A stretch of DNA of 56,315 nt from a virus. The notes under the pieces were generated by a model, which did no database searches, had not been told where the DNA came from, and saw only the letters and a list, made by a program, of their open reading frames with translations. Shown in pieces: positions 12,072 to 21,281 of the stretch. How positions within the stretch are numbered: the first letter of the stretch is position 1; each line of letters begins with the position of its first letter. Made by a program: the position numbers and the translations under genes. The stretch spans positions 1 to 56,315 of the IMG/VR virus record IMGVR_UViG_3300029309_000019; one strand, 5' to 3'.

Positions 12072-14087
12072 TTGAGCAAAACAATCTGGCTTAACGCTTC
12101 CAGTAAGGGAAAGGACATTAATATATCTGGCATTAGCATAGGTATACCAAAAAAACCTACGTCAGGCATTGGAGGAATAAAAAAATCTAAAAAAAATCAA
12201 AAGTGGACTAGAACCCCATTACCTGACAACTGGGATGTCTTAGAATCTAGCAAGAAAGAAAAATTTATAGAGCAAGAGTTTACAAGAAGAAGAGATGGCT
12301 ATTGGTTCATGAATAATGGTGAGCCTACATACATTACTGGAGCTCATTATTATTATTTAAACTGGTGCAAGATTGATATAGGTTATCCAGATTATAGAGA
12401 TAGAGACAGAAGATTCTTTTTGTTTTGGGATGCATGCGTAAAAGATGATGACTCATATGGTATGGTAATGGTAAAACATAGACGAGAAGGAGCTTCTTGG
12501 AAAGGCGCATCTTTAGCTTTAAACATGATAACATCAAACTATAACTCTCACGGTGGTCTTTTATCTAAAACAGGTGCTGATGCTAAGGATTTATTTTTTA
12601 AAGTTGTAGATATGTTTAGAGGTCTACCAGATTTTTTCCAACCAATAATTGATGGTACAGATAATCCAAAATCAGTTTTATCTTTTAAAAAGCCAGGAGA
12701 AAGAATTACAAAGAAAAATCAAGGAGTACAAAAATCTGAAGCTTTAAACTCTAGAATAGACTGGAGAAATACAAAAAATAACTCATATGACTCTGCTAAA
12801 TTAAAATACTTTATGTCAGATGAGGCAGGTAAGTGGGAGGAAGCAGATGTTTGGAAAAACTGGCAAATTGTAAAACCATGTTTATCTTTAGGTAGGAAGG
12901 TTGTAGGTAAATGTTTTATGCCTTCTACAGTAAATGAAATGTCAAAGTCTGGAGGAGAAAACTTTAAACGCATATGGGATATGTCTAATCCTGAAGATAG
13001 AGATTCTACAGGTAAAACTCGCTCTGGATTATATAGATATTTTACTCCAGTGTACGATGGACTAGAAGGTTTTATAGATGAGTATGGCATTTCACAAATA
13101 GATGATGCTAAAGAGTACATGGACAGTATACGAGATGGGTTAAAAGATGATACAAACGCTTTAGCTGAGCAAAAAAGACAGTATCCATACAATCCAGATG
13201 AAGCATTTAGACATGATGCAAAAAAATGTTTATTTGATGCCGAAAGAATATATCAACAATTAGAATATAACGAAGTTGCAGGCTCAAAATTAGTAACACC
13301 TGGTAATTTTATGTGGAGAAATGGTGTAAAAGACACTGAAGTGTTATGGTATCCAGATTTTCATGGCAAATGGACTATAACTTGGGTTCCAAACAACCCA
13401 AATTCTAAATCAGACAGAAAAAAGAATCATCCTGGCAACAGTCAAAGCATAGTAGCTGGATGTGACCCTTATGACCACAGCACTACAACCGATGGTAGAC
13501 GTTCAGATGCTGCAGCTTATGTATTTAGAAAGTATAATCCTGCAGAACAAGACGCAACACATTGTTTTGTAGCTGAATATTTAAATAGACCTCCTAAAGT
13601 TGAGGTTTTTTATGAGGATATACTAATGATGTGTGTTTTTTACGGATGCCAAATACTAGTAGAAAACAACAAAGTAGGTTTAATAAATTATTTTAGAATG
13701 AGAGGCTATGAAAATTATTTAATGAATAGACCAGAAACAACTCATACTAAATATAGTCAAAATCAAACAACTCCAGGAATACCCACTTCAGGAGCTGTGG
13801 TGATTAATGCAATAGCAGATTCAATACAAGCTTACATATATGATAATGTAGGATTTAATCATTCTACAGGACAAGTGGGTAATTGTTATTTTGATAAATT
13901 ACTAAAAGATTGGTTAGAATTTGAAATAGATAACAGAACAAAATATGATGCCTCTATGGCTTCTGGTATAGCTCTTCTTGCAGCACAAAAATTTGTAAGA
14001 CCTGAACCTAAAAAAAGAGAATACATACCATTTATAAGAAAGTATAATATAAAAGGAAAAAAATCTAAATTATTAAGAAATGTCTAA
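12072..14087 (+). CDS. terL: Terminase large subunit (DNA-packaging ATPase/nuclease), 671 aa
   Basis: The motor that packages phage DNA into the prohead and cuts the concatemer. The ATPase part has a Walker A-like segment, KHRREGASWKGAS (residues about 135-147), and a Walker B-like YFMSDEAGKWEE (residues about 246-257, with D250 and E251). The RNase-H-like nuclease part starts with VAGCDPYDHS (D465) and continues with ILVENNKVG and a C-terminal KYDASMASG acidic motif. The Walker A departs from GxxxxGK(S/T), as in some other Bacteroidota phages. Translation probably starts at TTG 12072: an in-frame TAA (12057-12059) lies just upstream and no ATG is available. It overlaps the portal gene by 8 bp. 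Confidence 0.92.
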   Translation: MSKTIWLNASSKGKDINISGISIGIPKKPTSGIGGIKKSKKNQKWTRTPLPDNWDVLESSKKEKFIEQEFTRRRDGYWFMNNGEPTYITGAHYYYLNWCKIDIGYPDYRDRDRRFFLFWDACVKDDDSYGMVMVKHRREGASWKGASLALNMITSNYNSHGGLLSKTGADAKDLFFKVVDMFRGLPDFFQPIIDGTDNPKSVLSFKKPGERITKKNQGVQKSEALNSRIDWRNTKNNSYDSAKLKYFMSDEAGKWEEADVWKNWQIVKPCLSLGRKVVGKCFMPSTVNEMSKSGGENFKRIWDMSNPEDRDSTGKTRSGLYRYFTPVYDGLEGFIDEYGISQIDDAKEYMDSIRDGLKDDTNALAEQKRQYPYNPDEAFRHDAKKCLFDAERIYQQLEYNEVAGSKLVTPGNFMWRNGVKDTEVLWYPDFHGKWTITWVPNNPNSKSDRKKNHPGNSQSIVAGCDPYDHSTTTDGRRSDAAAYVFRKYNPAEQDATHCFVAEYLNRPPKVEVFYEDILMMCVFYGCQILVENNKVGLINYFRMRGYENYLMNRPETTHTKYSQNQTTPGIPTSGAVVINAIADSIQAYIYDNVGFNHSTGQVGNCYFDKLLKDWLEFEIDNRTKYDASMASGIALLAAQKFVRPEPKKREYIPFIRKYNIKGKKSKLLRNV

Positions 14088-16371
14088 TAAAAAACAAAGC
14101 AATTACGGATACCCTAGTCCTTTTGCTTCAGATGAAACAAAATTAAATAAGCAATATGGATTGACTTATTTTTCAAGAATGTATAGAGAGTGGGCTGGAA
14201 AAGATTCTGTTATTCTTCATCAAAAAAGAAGAAGACTTACAGAGCAAAGAGCTTATGCTGAAGGACTTCAATCTACTACTAAGTATAAAGATTTAATGAA
14301 CAAAAGCGGAGATGATTCTTATCTTAATTTAGATTGGAGCATAGTACCTATAGTGCCTAAGTTTGTAGATATTATAGTAGGAAGCATGACTAATCAAGAT
14401 TATAAAGTTTCTTGTACAGCAATAGACCCTATATCTACTCAAAAAAGAAAAGATGATAAGTTAGACCTTCTAGTTCAAATGATGACTAAAGATTTTACAG
14501 AAGAGCTTTCTGATATAACTGGTTTACCATTAGGTCCTCAAGAAGATGTGCCAGAAACTAAAGAAGAATTAGAGCTTTTTATGGAGCTTAATTATAAGCA
14601 GGCTACTGAAATAGCTATGGAACAAGGTATAGATTTAGCTTTTACATTAAATGATTTTAAGGAAATATCTAGAAGAATTATTAGGGATTTAGTTGTTGTT
14701 GGTACTGCCGCATGTAAAACATTTTTAAATCATGATGGTATAAATATAAGATATGTAGACCCAGAGTATTTAGTAACATCGTATTCAAGTCGACCAGATT
14801 ATAAAGATATTGTTCATGCTGGAGAAATAATAAAAGTCTCATTGCTTGATTTAAAAAGAATGGCTGGAGATGAATTCACAGAAGATGAATATAGACAGAT
14901 AGCAGAAGCTTATTTAGGAAGGAATAACAATCCTTCTAAACTTAGTAAGGCTTCATACTATGTTGATGGAATGGAAATGTATGACTATGATAAATATCTT
15001 ATAGATATTATGGACGCAGAATTTAAGTCTATATCAGATATTCATTTCGAGAAAAAACAAACACAGTATGGTACAAGCACTGTAAATAAAAAGAAAAAAG
15101 GGTATAAGCCACCTAAAAATTCTAAATTTAAAAGACAGCAAATAAAGCCTGAGTTTGAAGTTTGGTATACTGGTAAATATATTATAGGAACAGATTATAT
15201 ATTTGACTATGGTGTAAAACAAAATATGTTAAGACCAAAAAGTAATTTAACACGTTCTATGTGTGCATATAATGTTTATACACCACACATGTATAACATG
15301 AATAACAAATCTTTAGTTGAAAGAATGATGCCTTTTGCAGACCAAATTCAGCTTATACATCTAAAAATGCAACAACTTATAGCCAAAACAAGACCAAAAG
15401 GTATGGCTATAGAGTTAGGCTCTATAGAAGGTGTTACAAAAGGTGATGGCAATACTTTTACTCCTTTAGAAATACAGGATGTTTATGAACAAACTGGTAA
15501 CCTTTATTTTAGAACGTTAGATGATGGTGGTACTGCTACAGGTAGCCCTAGACCAGTTCAAGAACTTTCAGGTGGTATTGGTGGCGCTTTGCAAGAGTTA
15601 ATACTTTCATACAGGTATAATGTTGAAAGACTTAGAGAAGTCACTGGTATTAATGAAGTAAGAGAGGGTTCTGCTCCAAACAAAGAATCTTTAGTAGGTG
15701 TTCAAAAAATGGCTTTACTAGCTTCTAATAATGCAACTAGATTTATAAACGATGCGTATGTTAATATAATGGAAAGAACTGCGTTTTCATCATCTTTAGC
15801 TTTACAAGATTTAGTTCAATACAAAGGCCCTTACACTGGTTATATTGATGCTTTAGGTGAAACAACTTTAAAAGTAGTAGATATAGGTAAAGATATTACA
15901 TTGCATGATTTTGGCATAAAAGTACAAGCTTTACCAGATGAAGAAGAAAAAGCTATGTTAGAGCAAAATATTCAACAGTCTTTAGCTCAAAAAGAATTAA
16001 GACTTGAAGATGCTATAATGGTTAGAAATATAAATAATATAAAACTTGCCAATCAGTTATTAATTTTAAGGAGAAAAAAGTACGCTCAAGAGCAATCAGA
16101 AAAAGCTCAAAGAGAAATGCAAATGAACTCTCAGGTTCAACAAGAATCTGCTATGGCTGCAGCTCAATCACAAGCTCAAATAGAGCAAATGAAACAACAA
16201 GCTGAAGCACAAAAATTAGAAATAGAGTATAGGTTGAAAGAAGAGTTTGCTCAAGCTGAGCACCAAAGAAAAATAGAAGAAATAAAATTGCAAGGTGATA
16301 TTAAAACTGAACATATAGAAACTGCATCAAGTGATATAGATTCAGATTTAACAAGAATTAGGAAAAGATAA
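14080..16371 (+). CDS. Portal protein, 763 aa
   Basis: Dodecameric portal at the unique capsid vertex, through which DNA enters and leaves. It directly follows the terminase (8-bp overlap) and precedes the scaffold and capsid genes, the standard order. The body includes LDWSIVPIVPKFVDIIVGSM and, near the C-terminal third, LREVTGINEVREGSAPNKES, a segment typical of long podovirus portals. The last 100 residues form a long Gln/Glu/Ala-rich coiled coil (EQSEKAQREMQMNSQVQQES onward), as in P22-like and crAss-like portals with a barrel. No sign of truncation. Confidence 0.88.
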   Translation: MSNKKQSNYGYPSPFASDETKLNKQYGLTYFSRMYREWAGKDSVILHQKRRRLTEQRAYAEGLQSTTKYKDLMNKSGDDSYLNLDWSIVPIVPKFVDIIVGSMTNQDYKVSCTAIDPISTQKRKDDKLDLLVQMMTKDFTEELSDITGLPLGPQEDVPETKEELELFMELNYKQATEIAMEQGIDLAFTLNDFKEISRRIIRDLVVVGTAACKTFLNHDGINIRYVDPEYLVTSYSSRPDYKDIVHAGEIIKVSLLDLKRMAGDEFTEDEYRQIAEAYLGRNNNPSKLSKASYYVDGMEMYDYDKYLIDIMDAEFKSISDIHFEKKQTQYGTSTVNKKKKGYKPPKNSKFKRQQIKPEFEVWYTGKYIIGTDYIFDYGVKQNMLRPKSNLTRSMCAYNVYTPHMYNMNNKSLVERMMPFADQIQLIHLKMQQLIAKTRPKGMAIELGSIEGVTKGDGNTFTPLEIQDVYEQTGNLYFRTLDDGGTATGSPRPVQELSGGIGGALQELILSYRYNVERLREVTGINEVREGSAPNKESLVGVQKMALLASNNATRFINDAYVNIMERTAFSSSLALQDLVQYKGPYTGYIDALGETTLKVVDIGKDITLHDFGIKVQALPDEEEKAMLEQNIQQSLAQKELRLEDAIMVRNINNIKLANQLLILRRKKYAQEQSEKAQREMQMNSQVQQESAMAAAQSQAQIEQMKQQAEAQKLEIEYRLKEEFAQAEHQRKIEEIKLQGDIKTEHIETASSDIDSDLTRIRKR

Positions 16372-16381
16372 TTTTTTTTAA

Positions 16382-16389
16382 TACATTTG
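16382..16389 (+). promoter_or_regulatory. -7 promoter element before the scaffold gene
   Basis: TACATTTG, matching TAnnTTTG, 26 bp upstream of the ATG at 16416. At 20 bp further upstream the sequence is TTAG rather than TTTG, so the -33 box is weak. It may give separate, strong expression of the scaffold and capsid genes. Confidence 0.5.
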
Positions 16390-16415
16390 CAATTAGGTTT
16401 AATTTAATTTAAGAT

Positions 16416-17534
16416 ATGGAAAATAAAGACATTGCAGCATCTTTAGGATACAAGCTGGCTAATTCAGAAGAAAAAACAGAAGAAAAAGTTAGTGAAGTAA
16501 AAGAAGAGGCTGTCGAGGAAAAAAAAGAAACTCCTTCTGCTGAGGAGACGAAAGAACCAGCAGAAAGTTCTTTAGATATTAAAGAAGAGGATAATACTTC
16601 TACAGAAGAAACTACTGAAGAGGTTGTATCACAGGATTTTGATACCATGTTAAGCGAAAGGTTTGAGGGTAAATATAAATCTATTGAGGAACTGAAAGAT
16701 GCATTGGAAGCTAAGCCTGAGACTAAGGAAGAGCAAAAGTATGAAGACGAAAGGTTAAATACTTTACTTGAATTTATGAATAAGGGTGGACGTATGGAAG
16801 ATTTTCTTTCAACTCAACTCACTAACTATGATGAAATGTCTGATGTAGACCTAATTAAAGCTGAATTAAAAGCTTTAGATAGTGATTTAACAGATGAAGA
16901 CATTAATTTATTATTTAGTGATAGATACAAACTTGACGAAGAAGAATTTGAAGAAGACCAAATAAAGTTGTCCAAGCTTAAGTTAAGACGTGATGCAAAA
17001 GAAGCTAAGCGTAAACTTGTTGAAGAGCAAAAAAAGTATTTAGTGCCTGAACAAAAAGAGGAAGTGAAGCAAGAAGCTCCAAAAGAGGAGCCTAAAGTGG
17101 AAGATGAAATGCTATCAAAACAGGAACTGGAAAAAAGAAACCAGCAATGGATTCAAACAGTTAATGAAGCAACCTCTAAATCAGAGCCTATCAAGTTTAA
17201 CTTAAATGATAATGGCCAATCATTTGACTACACAGTTAATGAAGAGTCTATGTCAAAGGTTAAGGTAGATATGTCTGATTTATCAAAGTTCTGGAATAGA
17301 TACATAAAAGAAGATGGAACTAATGATATTGAAAAGCTTAAAAAAGATTTTATAATACTAAATAATTATGAAAACATTTTGAAAGCAGCTTATTCACAGT
17401 TTCGTTCAGATGGAAGAGAAGATGTTTTAAAAGACATTAAAAATCCATCATTTGACCCATCTTCAAAAAGTACCGCTGAAAATAAAAAATCTTTATATTC
17501 ACAAATTTATGATGCTTGGAGTAAAGGAAATTAA
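16416..17534 (+). CDS. Acidic scaffold-like protein, 372 aa
   Basis: Glu/Lys-rich protein with long charged, coiled-coil-like stretches (SEVKEEAVEEKKETPSAEET; EEFEEDQIKLSKLKLRRDAK) between the portal and major capsid genes, the usual place for the capsid scaffold. The C-terminal part is more balanced (WNRYIKEDGTNDIEKLKKDF), as expected for the capsid-binding end. No protease motif seen. The scaffold role is inferred from position and composition. Confidence 0.7.
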   Translation: MENKDIAASLGYKLANSEEKTEEKVSEVKEEAVEEKKETPSAEETKEPAESSLDIKEEDNTSTEETTEEVVSQDFDTMLSERFEGKYKSIEELKDALEAKPETKEEQKYEDERLNTLLEFMNKGGRMEDFLSTQLTNYDEMSDVDLIKAELKALDSDLTDEDINLLFSDRYKLDEEEFEEDQIKLSKLKLRRDAKEAKRKLVEEQKKYLVPEQKEEVKQEAPKEEPKVEDEMLSKQELEKRNQQWIQTVNEATSKSEPIKFNLNDNGQSFDYTVNEESMSKVKVDMSDLSKFWNRYIKEDGTNDIEKLKKDFIILNNYENILKAAYSQFRSDGREDVLKDIKNPSFDPSSKSTAENKKSLYSQIYDAWSKGN

Positions 17535-17556
17535 TAATATTTTAAATTTATAAAAA

Positions 17557-19044
17557 ATGCCAACATTTACAGGTGGTGGTATACCTAGCGCATTGCAGGT
17601 AGCCACACTACAAAACTATGTATCTTCAACAAACTTCCACGCTGGTTTGTCTATTCACGAGCCAGACGTATCTGAAGACTTTGTTAAAAGATATGGAAAT
17701 CAAGGTATCACTGGATTCCTTGATATGATTAGCGCAAAAGCGCCAGTCGCACAAAAAGAGTACTATCACTATGAAGAGGACTTTATTCACCAGAACGTAA
17801 CAGTTACTGCTGAAAACACTGGTTTAGCTTCAACTGATGGACGAGAGTATGCTTTAAATGTCGCTTCTGATGAAGTTATTGGAGCTATTGATGGCGGTGA
17901 TAACGCTGCTGACGTATCTTGCCCATTACGTATTGGTAATATTGTACAAAATCACTATGGCGAAACAGGTGTTGTTGTTGCTATCTTTGGTGGTAAGTAC
18001 GGTAACGCTGGTACATTTATGGACGGATATGCTACTGGTGTAACTGGTGGTACGGCTGCTGCTAACGACCAAATCGTGTTCCACGTATTAAGCTATGACG
18101 GTACAATCATGACTGCTCCAGCTAACGGTGACACTCTTATCATTATTGGTATGGAGTTTGCTGAAGCTACAGGACAGCCAAGTGGATTGACTCCTCAAGT
18201 TATCGAGTACAAAAATAACACAATGATTATGAAAGAATCATACCGTGTTTCTGGTTCTGAAGCTACAAACAAAATTTGGTTTGAGGTTGAAGACGAGTCA
18301 ACAGGTCAGCGTGGTTATTTATGGTACCTAAAAGGTGAAGGAGATACTTACAAAAGATTTATGGATTATTGTGAAATGCAAATGTTATTGGGTAACCAAG
18401 CTGATGCAGCCGCAGAAATTTCAACTTCTACAAATCTTAAAGGTAGCGAAGGTCTTATTCCTTTTATCCGTAACAACGGTAACACTCATAACTACAACCA
18501 ACTAGGCGGTTTCAACTTAGGTGACTTTGATGCTATGATTCGTACATTAGACAGATTTAGAGGTTCTCGTGAGAACACTATTTTTGCTGGTATTGATTTA
18601 TCATTAGCTATTGATGATGCTGTTGCAGCTATGTTTGCAGGTGGTGGTATTTCTTACGGTGCTTTCAACGGTGCTGAAGAAATCGCTGTAGCAATGGGCT
18701 TCAAATCATTCATGAGAGGTGGATATGTATTCCACAAGAAAACTTATGAAGCGCTTTCTCACTTCCCAATGTTGGGTGCTGCTAATTTTGAGTATCCAGG
18801 AATGGGTATTGTAATCCCAGGTGATAATGGAAAAGACGCTCGTACAGGTGATAACATTCCTTCTTTACGTATTCGATACAAAGAAGCTGGAGGTTATTCT
18901 CGTGAGATGGAGCACTGGTTAACTGGTTCTGCTGGTTTAGAGCAAGCTACATCAGAGGTTGACGAATTACGTTGCCACTATAGAACTGAAAGAGGATTTG
19001 AAGGATTCGCTCCTAACAGATTCTTCTTGATAGAAAGAGTATAA
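17557..19044 (+). CDS. Major capsid protein, 495 aa
   Basis: Follows the scaffold-like gene by 22 bp. It is a 495-residue Gly/Ala-rich alpha/beta protein that uses more GC-rich codons (AAC, GGT, CGT, TAC) than its neighbours, a common mark of a very highly expressed capsid gene. It starts MPTFTGGGIPSALQVATLQN and contains LNLGDFDAMIRTLDRFRG-like and HWLTGSAGLEQATSEVDEL segments of the kind seen in crAss-like and Bacteroidota podovirus capsids. A strong terminator directly follows, isolating the capsid transcript. The fold (HK97 type) is assumed from context. Confidence 0.85.
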   Translation: MPTFTGGGIPSALQVATLQNYVSSTNFHAGLSIHEPDVSEDFVKRYGNQGITGFLDMISAKAPVAQKEYYHYEEDFIHQNVTVTAENTGLASTDGREYALNVASDEVIGAIDGGDNAADVSCPLRIGNIVQNHYGETGVVVAIFGGKYGNAGTFMDGYATGVTGGTAAANDQIVFHVLSYDGTIMTAPANGDTLIIIGMEFAEATGQPSGLTPQVIEYKNNTMIMKESYRVSGSEATNKIWFEVEDESTGQRGYLWYLKGEGDTYKRFMDYCEMQMLLGNQADAAAEISTSTNLKGSEGLIPFIRNNGNTHNYNQLGGFNLGDFDAMIRTLDRFRGSRENTIFAGIDLSLAIDDAVAAMFAGGGISYGAFNGAEEIAVAMGFKSFMRGGYVFHKKTYEALSHFPMLGAANFEYPGMGIVIPGDNGKDARTGDNIPSLRIRYKEAGGYSREMEHWLTGSAGLEQATSEVDELRCHYRTERGFEGFAPNRFFLIERV

Positions 19045-19059
19045 TTACTCAATATATTT

Positions 19060-19088
19060 GGAGGGGGTTTATCCCCCCTCCTTTTTTT
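19060..19088 (+). terminator. Rho-independent terminator after the capsid gene
   Basis: GGAGGGGG (19060-19067), short AT loop, CCCCCTCC (19074-19081), then seven T residues. A perfect 8-bp GC stem 15 bp after the capsid stop codon. A TATATTTG at 19053-19060 abuts it but has no -33 partner and is probably coincidental. Confidence 0.9.
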
Positions 19089-19109
19089 ATTTAATTTAAT
19101 TTTAGAAAG

Positions 19110-19967
19110 ATGAAAAGAACAAGAAAGCCTAATACTTACAGGCTAACAAGCGTAAGTAAATCGTCCTCGTATGCAGGACAAAGAAATACAGTAACATACC
19201 GTGTTCCATCAATAGATGAAATATACGACCCTGAAACTAATAAAAATAGACTTATTAGATATGTTGCTGGAGAATCATCCATATTTGCTGATGAGCAAAC
19301 AACTGAAAAGCCTTTACTACAAGATATTGTTTTTCAAGGAGGCGTTCTTAGTGTCAGGCCTGAATCTGCAACATTAATAACTTATTTAGAAACATGCAAT
19401 TATAATCAAGATAACCCTAATAGAAGAAGTGGTAAAAAAATGTTATTCTATAAGGTTGATATTGAGTCAAATGCTGAAGAAAGAGTTTATGATGAAGAGA
19501 CATCAATCCATGCATCATATATGGCATCTACTATGGACCCTCAAAAACTTGTAGGATATGCAAGAGCTATAGGTATTAATATAGATAGAAGTATGTATGA
19601 GATAAAGTGGGATATGATTAATTATGCTAAAACTGACCCTCAGTCATTTATAGAGGGTATGGATGACCCTAAAACAGAAAGAATGCAAGTTATTATGGAT
19701 GCTGAAGAATCAAACATAATAACATTTTCTGGCAGAAGAAATGAAGTTAACTGGATTTTAGGAAGCACAAAGCCTACTATTATTCATACACCAGTAGGTG
19801 TAGATAAGCGTCAGTTCTTTGTTGACTGGACATTTGAAAATGAAGGAGAGGTTGTTTATCAAGAGTTGCTAAGAAAACTTGGAGTTCTTGACAGTGATGA
19901 AGAACCAGAAGATGAAGCTTTAGCAATATCTAAACCCAAAGCTAAAAGCAAAGCAAAAAAGAAGTAA
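19110..19967 (+). CDS. Head-region protein of unknown function, 285 aa
   Basis: Starts MKRTRKPNTYRLTSVSKSSS (basic N-terminus) and ends in a Lys/Ala/Ser tail (KPKAKSKAKKK) after an acidic stretch (DSDEEPEDEA). The middle is mixed alpha/beta (RPESATLITYLETCNYNQDN; IIDAEES-like segments). The basic tails recall the mini-protein operon. Flanked by terminators on both sides and lying directly after the capsid gene, it is likely virion-associated. No family recognised. Confidence 0.65.
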   Translation: MKRTRKPNTYRLTSVSKSSSYAGQRNTVTYRVPSIDEIYDPETNKNRLIRYVAGESSIFADEQTTEKPLLQDIVFQGGVLSVRPESATLITYLETCNYNQDNPNRRSGKKMLFYKVDIESNAEERVYDEETSIHASYMASTMDPQKLVGYARAIGINIDRSMYEIKWDMINYAKTDPQSFIEGMDDPKTERMQVIMDAEESNIITFSGRRNEVNWILGSTKPTIIHTPVGVDKRQFFVDWTFENEGEVVYQELLRKLGVLDSDEEPEDEALAISKPKAKSKAKKK

Positions 19968-19989
19968 TTATAACTTCACATGATTAAAG

Positions 19990-20011
19990 GGCGGCCATTG
20001 GTCGCCTTTTT
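19990..20011 (+). terminator. Rho-independent terminator
   Basis: GGCGGCC (19990-19996), loop ATT, GGTCGCC (20000-20006), then five T residues: a 7-bp stem with one G-U pair, 22 bp after the gene ending at 19967 and immediately before the promoter at 20013. Confidence 0.85.
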
Positions 20012-20012
20012 A

Positions 20013-20044
20013 TTTGAATGTAATCACTATATTTAGTATATTTG
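20013..20044 (+). promoter_or_regulatory. Bacteroidota-type promoter for the head/tail gene set starting at 20064
   Basis: TTTG (20013-20016), 20 bp, TATATTTG (20037-20044): a full consensus match, 19 bp before the ATG at 20064. It begins two bases after the T tract of the preceding terminator, so the two transcription units are cleanly separated. Confidence 0.85.
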
Positions 20045-20063
20045 TATTTGATATTTATTATAG

Positions 20064-20969
20064 ATGGCTGTTAACAACGGATTAGATATACAATTTTATG
20101 ATGACCCTGTTTTTCAGGAGCAAGTTGGTTTGTTTATTAAAATGACAAACTCTACTGCTAGTGTGGCTATAACATTACCTAATGGTAATATATACACTCA
20201 GCCAGAAACAACAGATGCTTATATAGCTGTAAATATACCTGAAATTACCTTAGAAACAGGTATGCCTACTGGTATTTATACATTTTCTGTAACAGATGTT
20301 GATGGTGACACAAGTATAACAAAATTTAACTATACTGGCATCACAGTACCAACATTTAATGTTACTACTGATGTAAATTGTGTTCTATCAGAGCTTGTTG
20401 TTCAAGAAAGTACAAATTTTCAAATAACATACAGCGGTACAGATATTAATGCAACATTTGTAAATCCTTTATTGTTTGCGGTATTACATCAAAGCGGTGA
20501 TAATATAAATTGTGGTTCTACTAAATTTGAAATTGAAGACCCAATAGCTACAGATGAAACTCAAACAATAAGTCCTATATGTATAGGGGCTTATAATATT
20601 CTTGTTGACACTTATGATGCATTTTATCCTATACAAATAGAAACAGAAACAGGCTCTACTATTACAACTGCAACTGACATACAATTATATATAGGTTTAA
20701 ATACAAATATAAATCAAGTTATAGTTGATTGTAATGCTAAACTTTGTTCTTTTCTTTGTTGTATAAAGTCATTATATAAAAAATATAATCAATTTATTGA
20801 GGAGGGAAATAAAGAGCTTGTAGATGAGTTTTATGATAAATTAATGAGAGTAATGCAGATAACAAGATTAGCCAAAAGAGCATTGTTATGTGGAAAAAGT
20901 TCTGATTTTGAATCATACTCAATGCAGATAGGAGAAATAACTGAATGTATGGATTGTTTAAATTGTTAA
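20064..20969 (+). CDS. Virion protein with beta-sandwich body and Cys-rich C-terminus, 301 aa
   Basis: The N-terminal 220 residues read as beta-sandwich modules (for example VNIPEITLETGMPTGIYTFS) without signal peptide. The last 80 residues form a helical cysteine-rich module: DCNAKLCSFLCCIKSLYKKY, a middle helix with RLAKRALLCGKSS, and a final ITECMDCLNC. The genes at 20973 and 21282 end in the same type of module. Probably head- or neck-associated. The shared module may bind metal or mediate assembly. No known family identified. Confidence 0.7.
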   Translation: MAVNNGLDIQFYDDPVFQEQVGLFIKMTNSTASVAITLPNGNIYTQPETTDAYIAVNIPEITLETGMPTGIYTFSVTDVDGDTSITKFNYTGITVPTFNVTTDVNCVLSELVVQESTNFQITYSGTDINATFVNPLLFAVLHQSGDNINCGSTKFEIEDPIATDETQTISPICIGAYNILVDTYDAFYPIQIETETGSTITTATDIQLYIGLNTNINQVIVDCNAKLCSFLCCIKSLYKKYNQFIEEGNKELVDEFYDKLMRVMQITRLAKRALLCGKSSDFESYSMQIGEITECMDCLNC

Positions 20970-20972
20970 TGT

Positions 20973-21272
20973 ATGCCTAATTTATTAAGTGTAGACTGTG
21001 GATTATATGACTGTGTTCATTCTTTTTATCAAAAGTATCTTAATGTTAGAGGTACAAATAGTTTTAAAGAATCAAAATATTATGCAGAAATGATTCATGT
21101 TAATATCTTACTAGAGCTAATTGACTTAACAGTTGATTGCATGGGAGACTCTCAAGTAGATGAAGATGATGCAGATATGGTTGCAGATTTAGACACATAC
21201 ATTTCAAAAATAGAAGAAATAACTGGATGTGAACCTTGTTGTGATGAAGGAGATACTTCATCTGATGGTTAA
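20973..21272 (+). CDS. Small Cys-rich helical protein, 99 aa
   Basis: MPNLLSVDCGLYDCVHSFYQ, helices through the middle, then YISKIEEITGCEPCCDEGD. It looks like a free-standing copy of the cysteine-rich C-terminal module of its neighbours (pattern C..(L/V)..(F/L)...Y ... I..ITGC..C). It starts 3 bp after the previous stop. Function unknown. An assembly partner of the two flanking proteins is plausible. Confidence 0.65.
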   Translation: MPNLLSVDCGLYDCVHSFYQKYLNVRGTNSFKESKYYAEMIHVNILLELIDLTVDCMGDSQVDEDDADMVADLDTYISKIEEITGCEPCCDEGDTSSDG

Positions 21273-21281
21273 TAATTAATT

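Noticed and set aside
19053-19060. TATATTTG as a promoter after the capsid gene
   Set aside because: It abuts the terminator stem and has no TTTG at the correct distance. Probably chance in AT-rich DNA.
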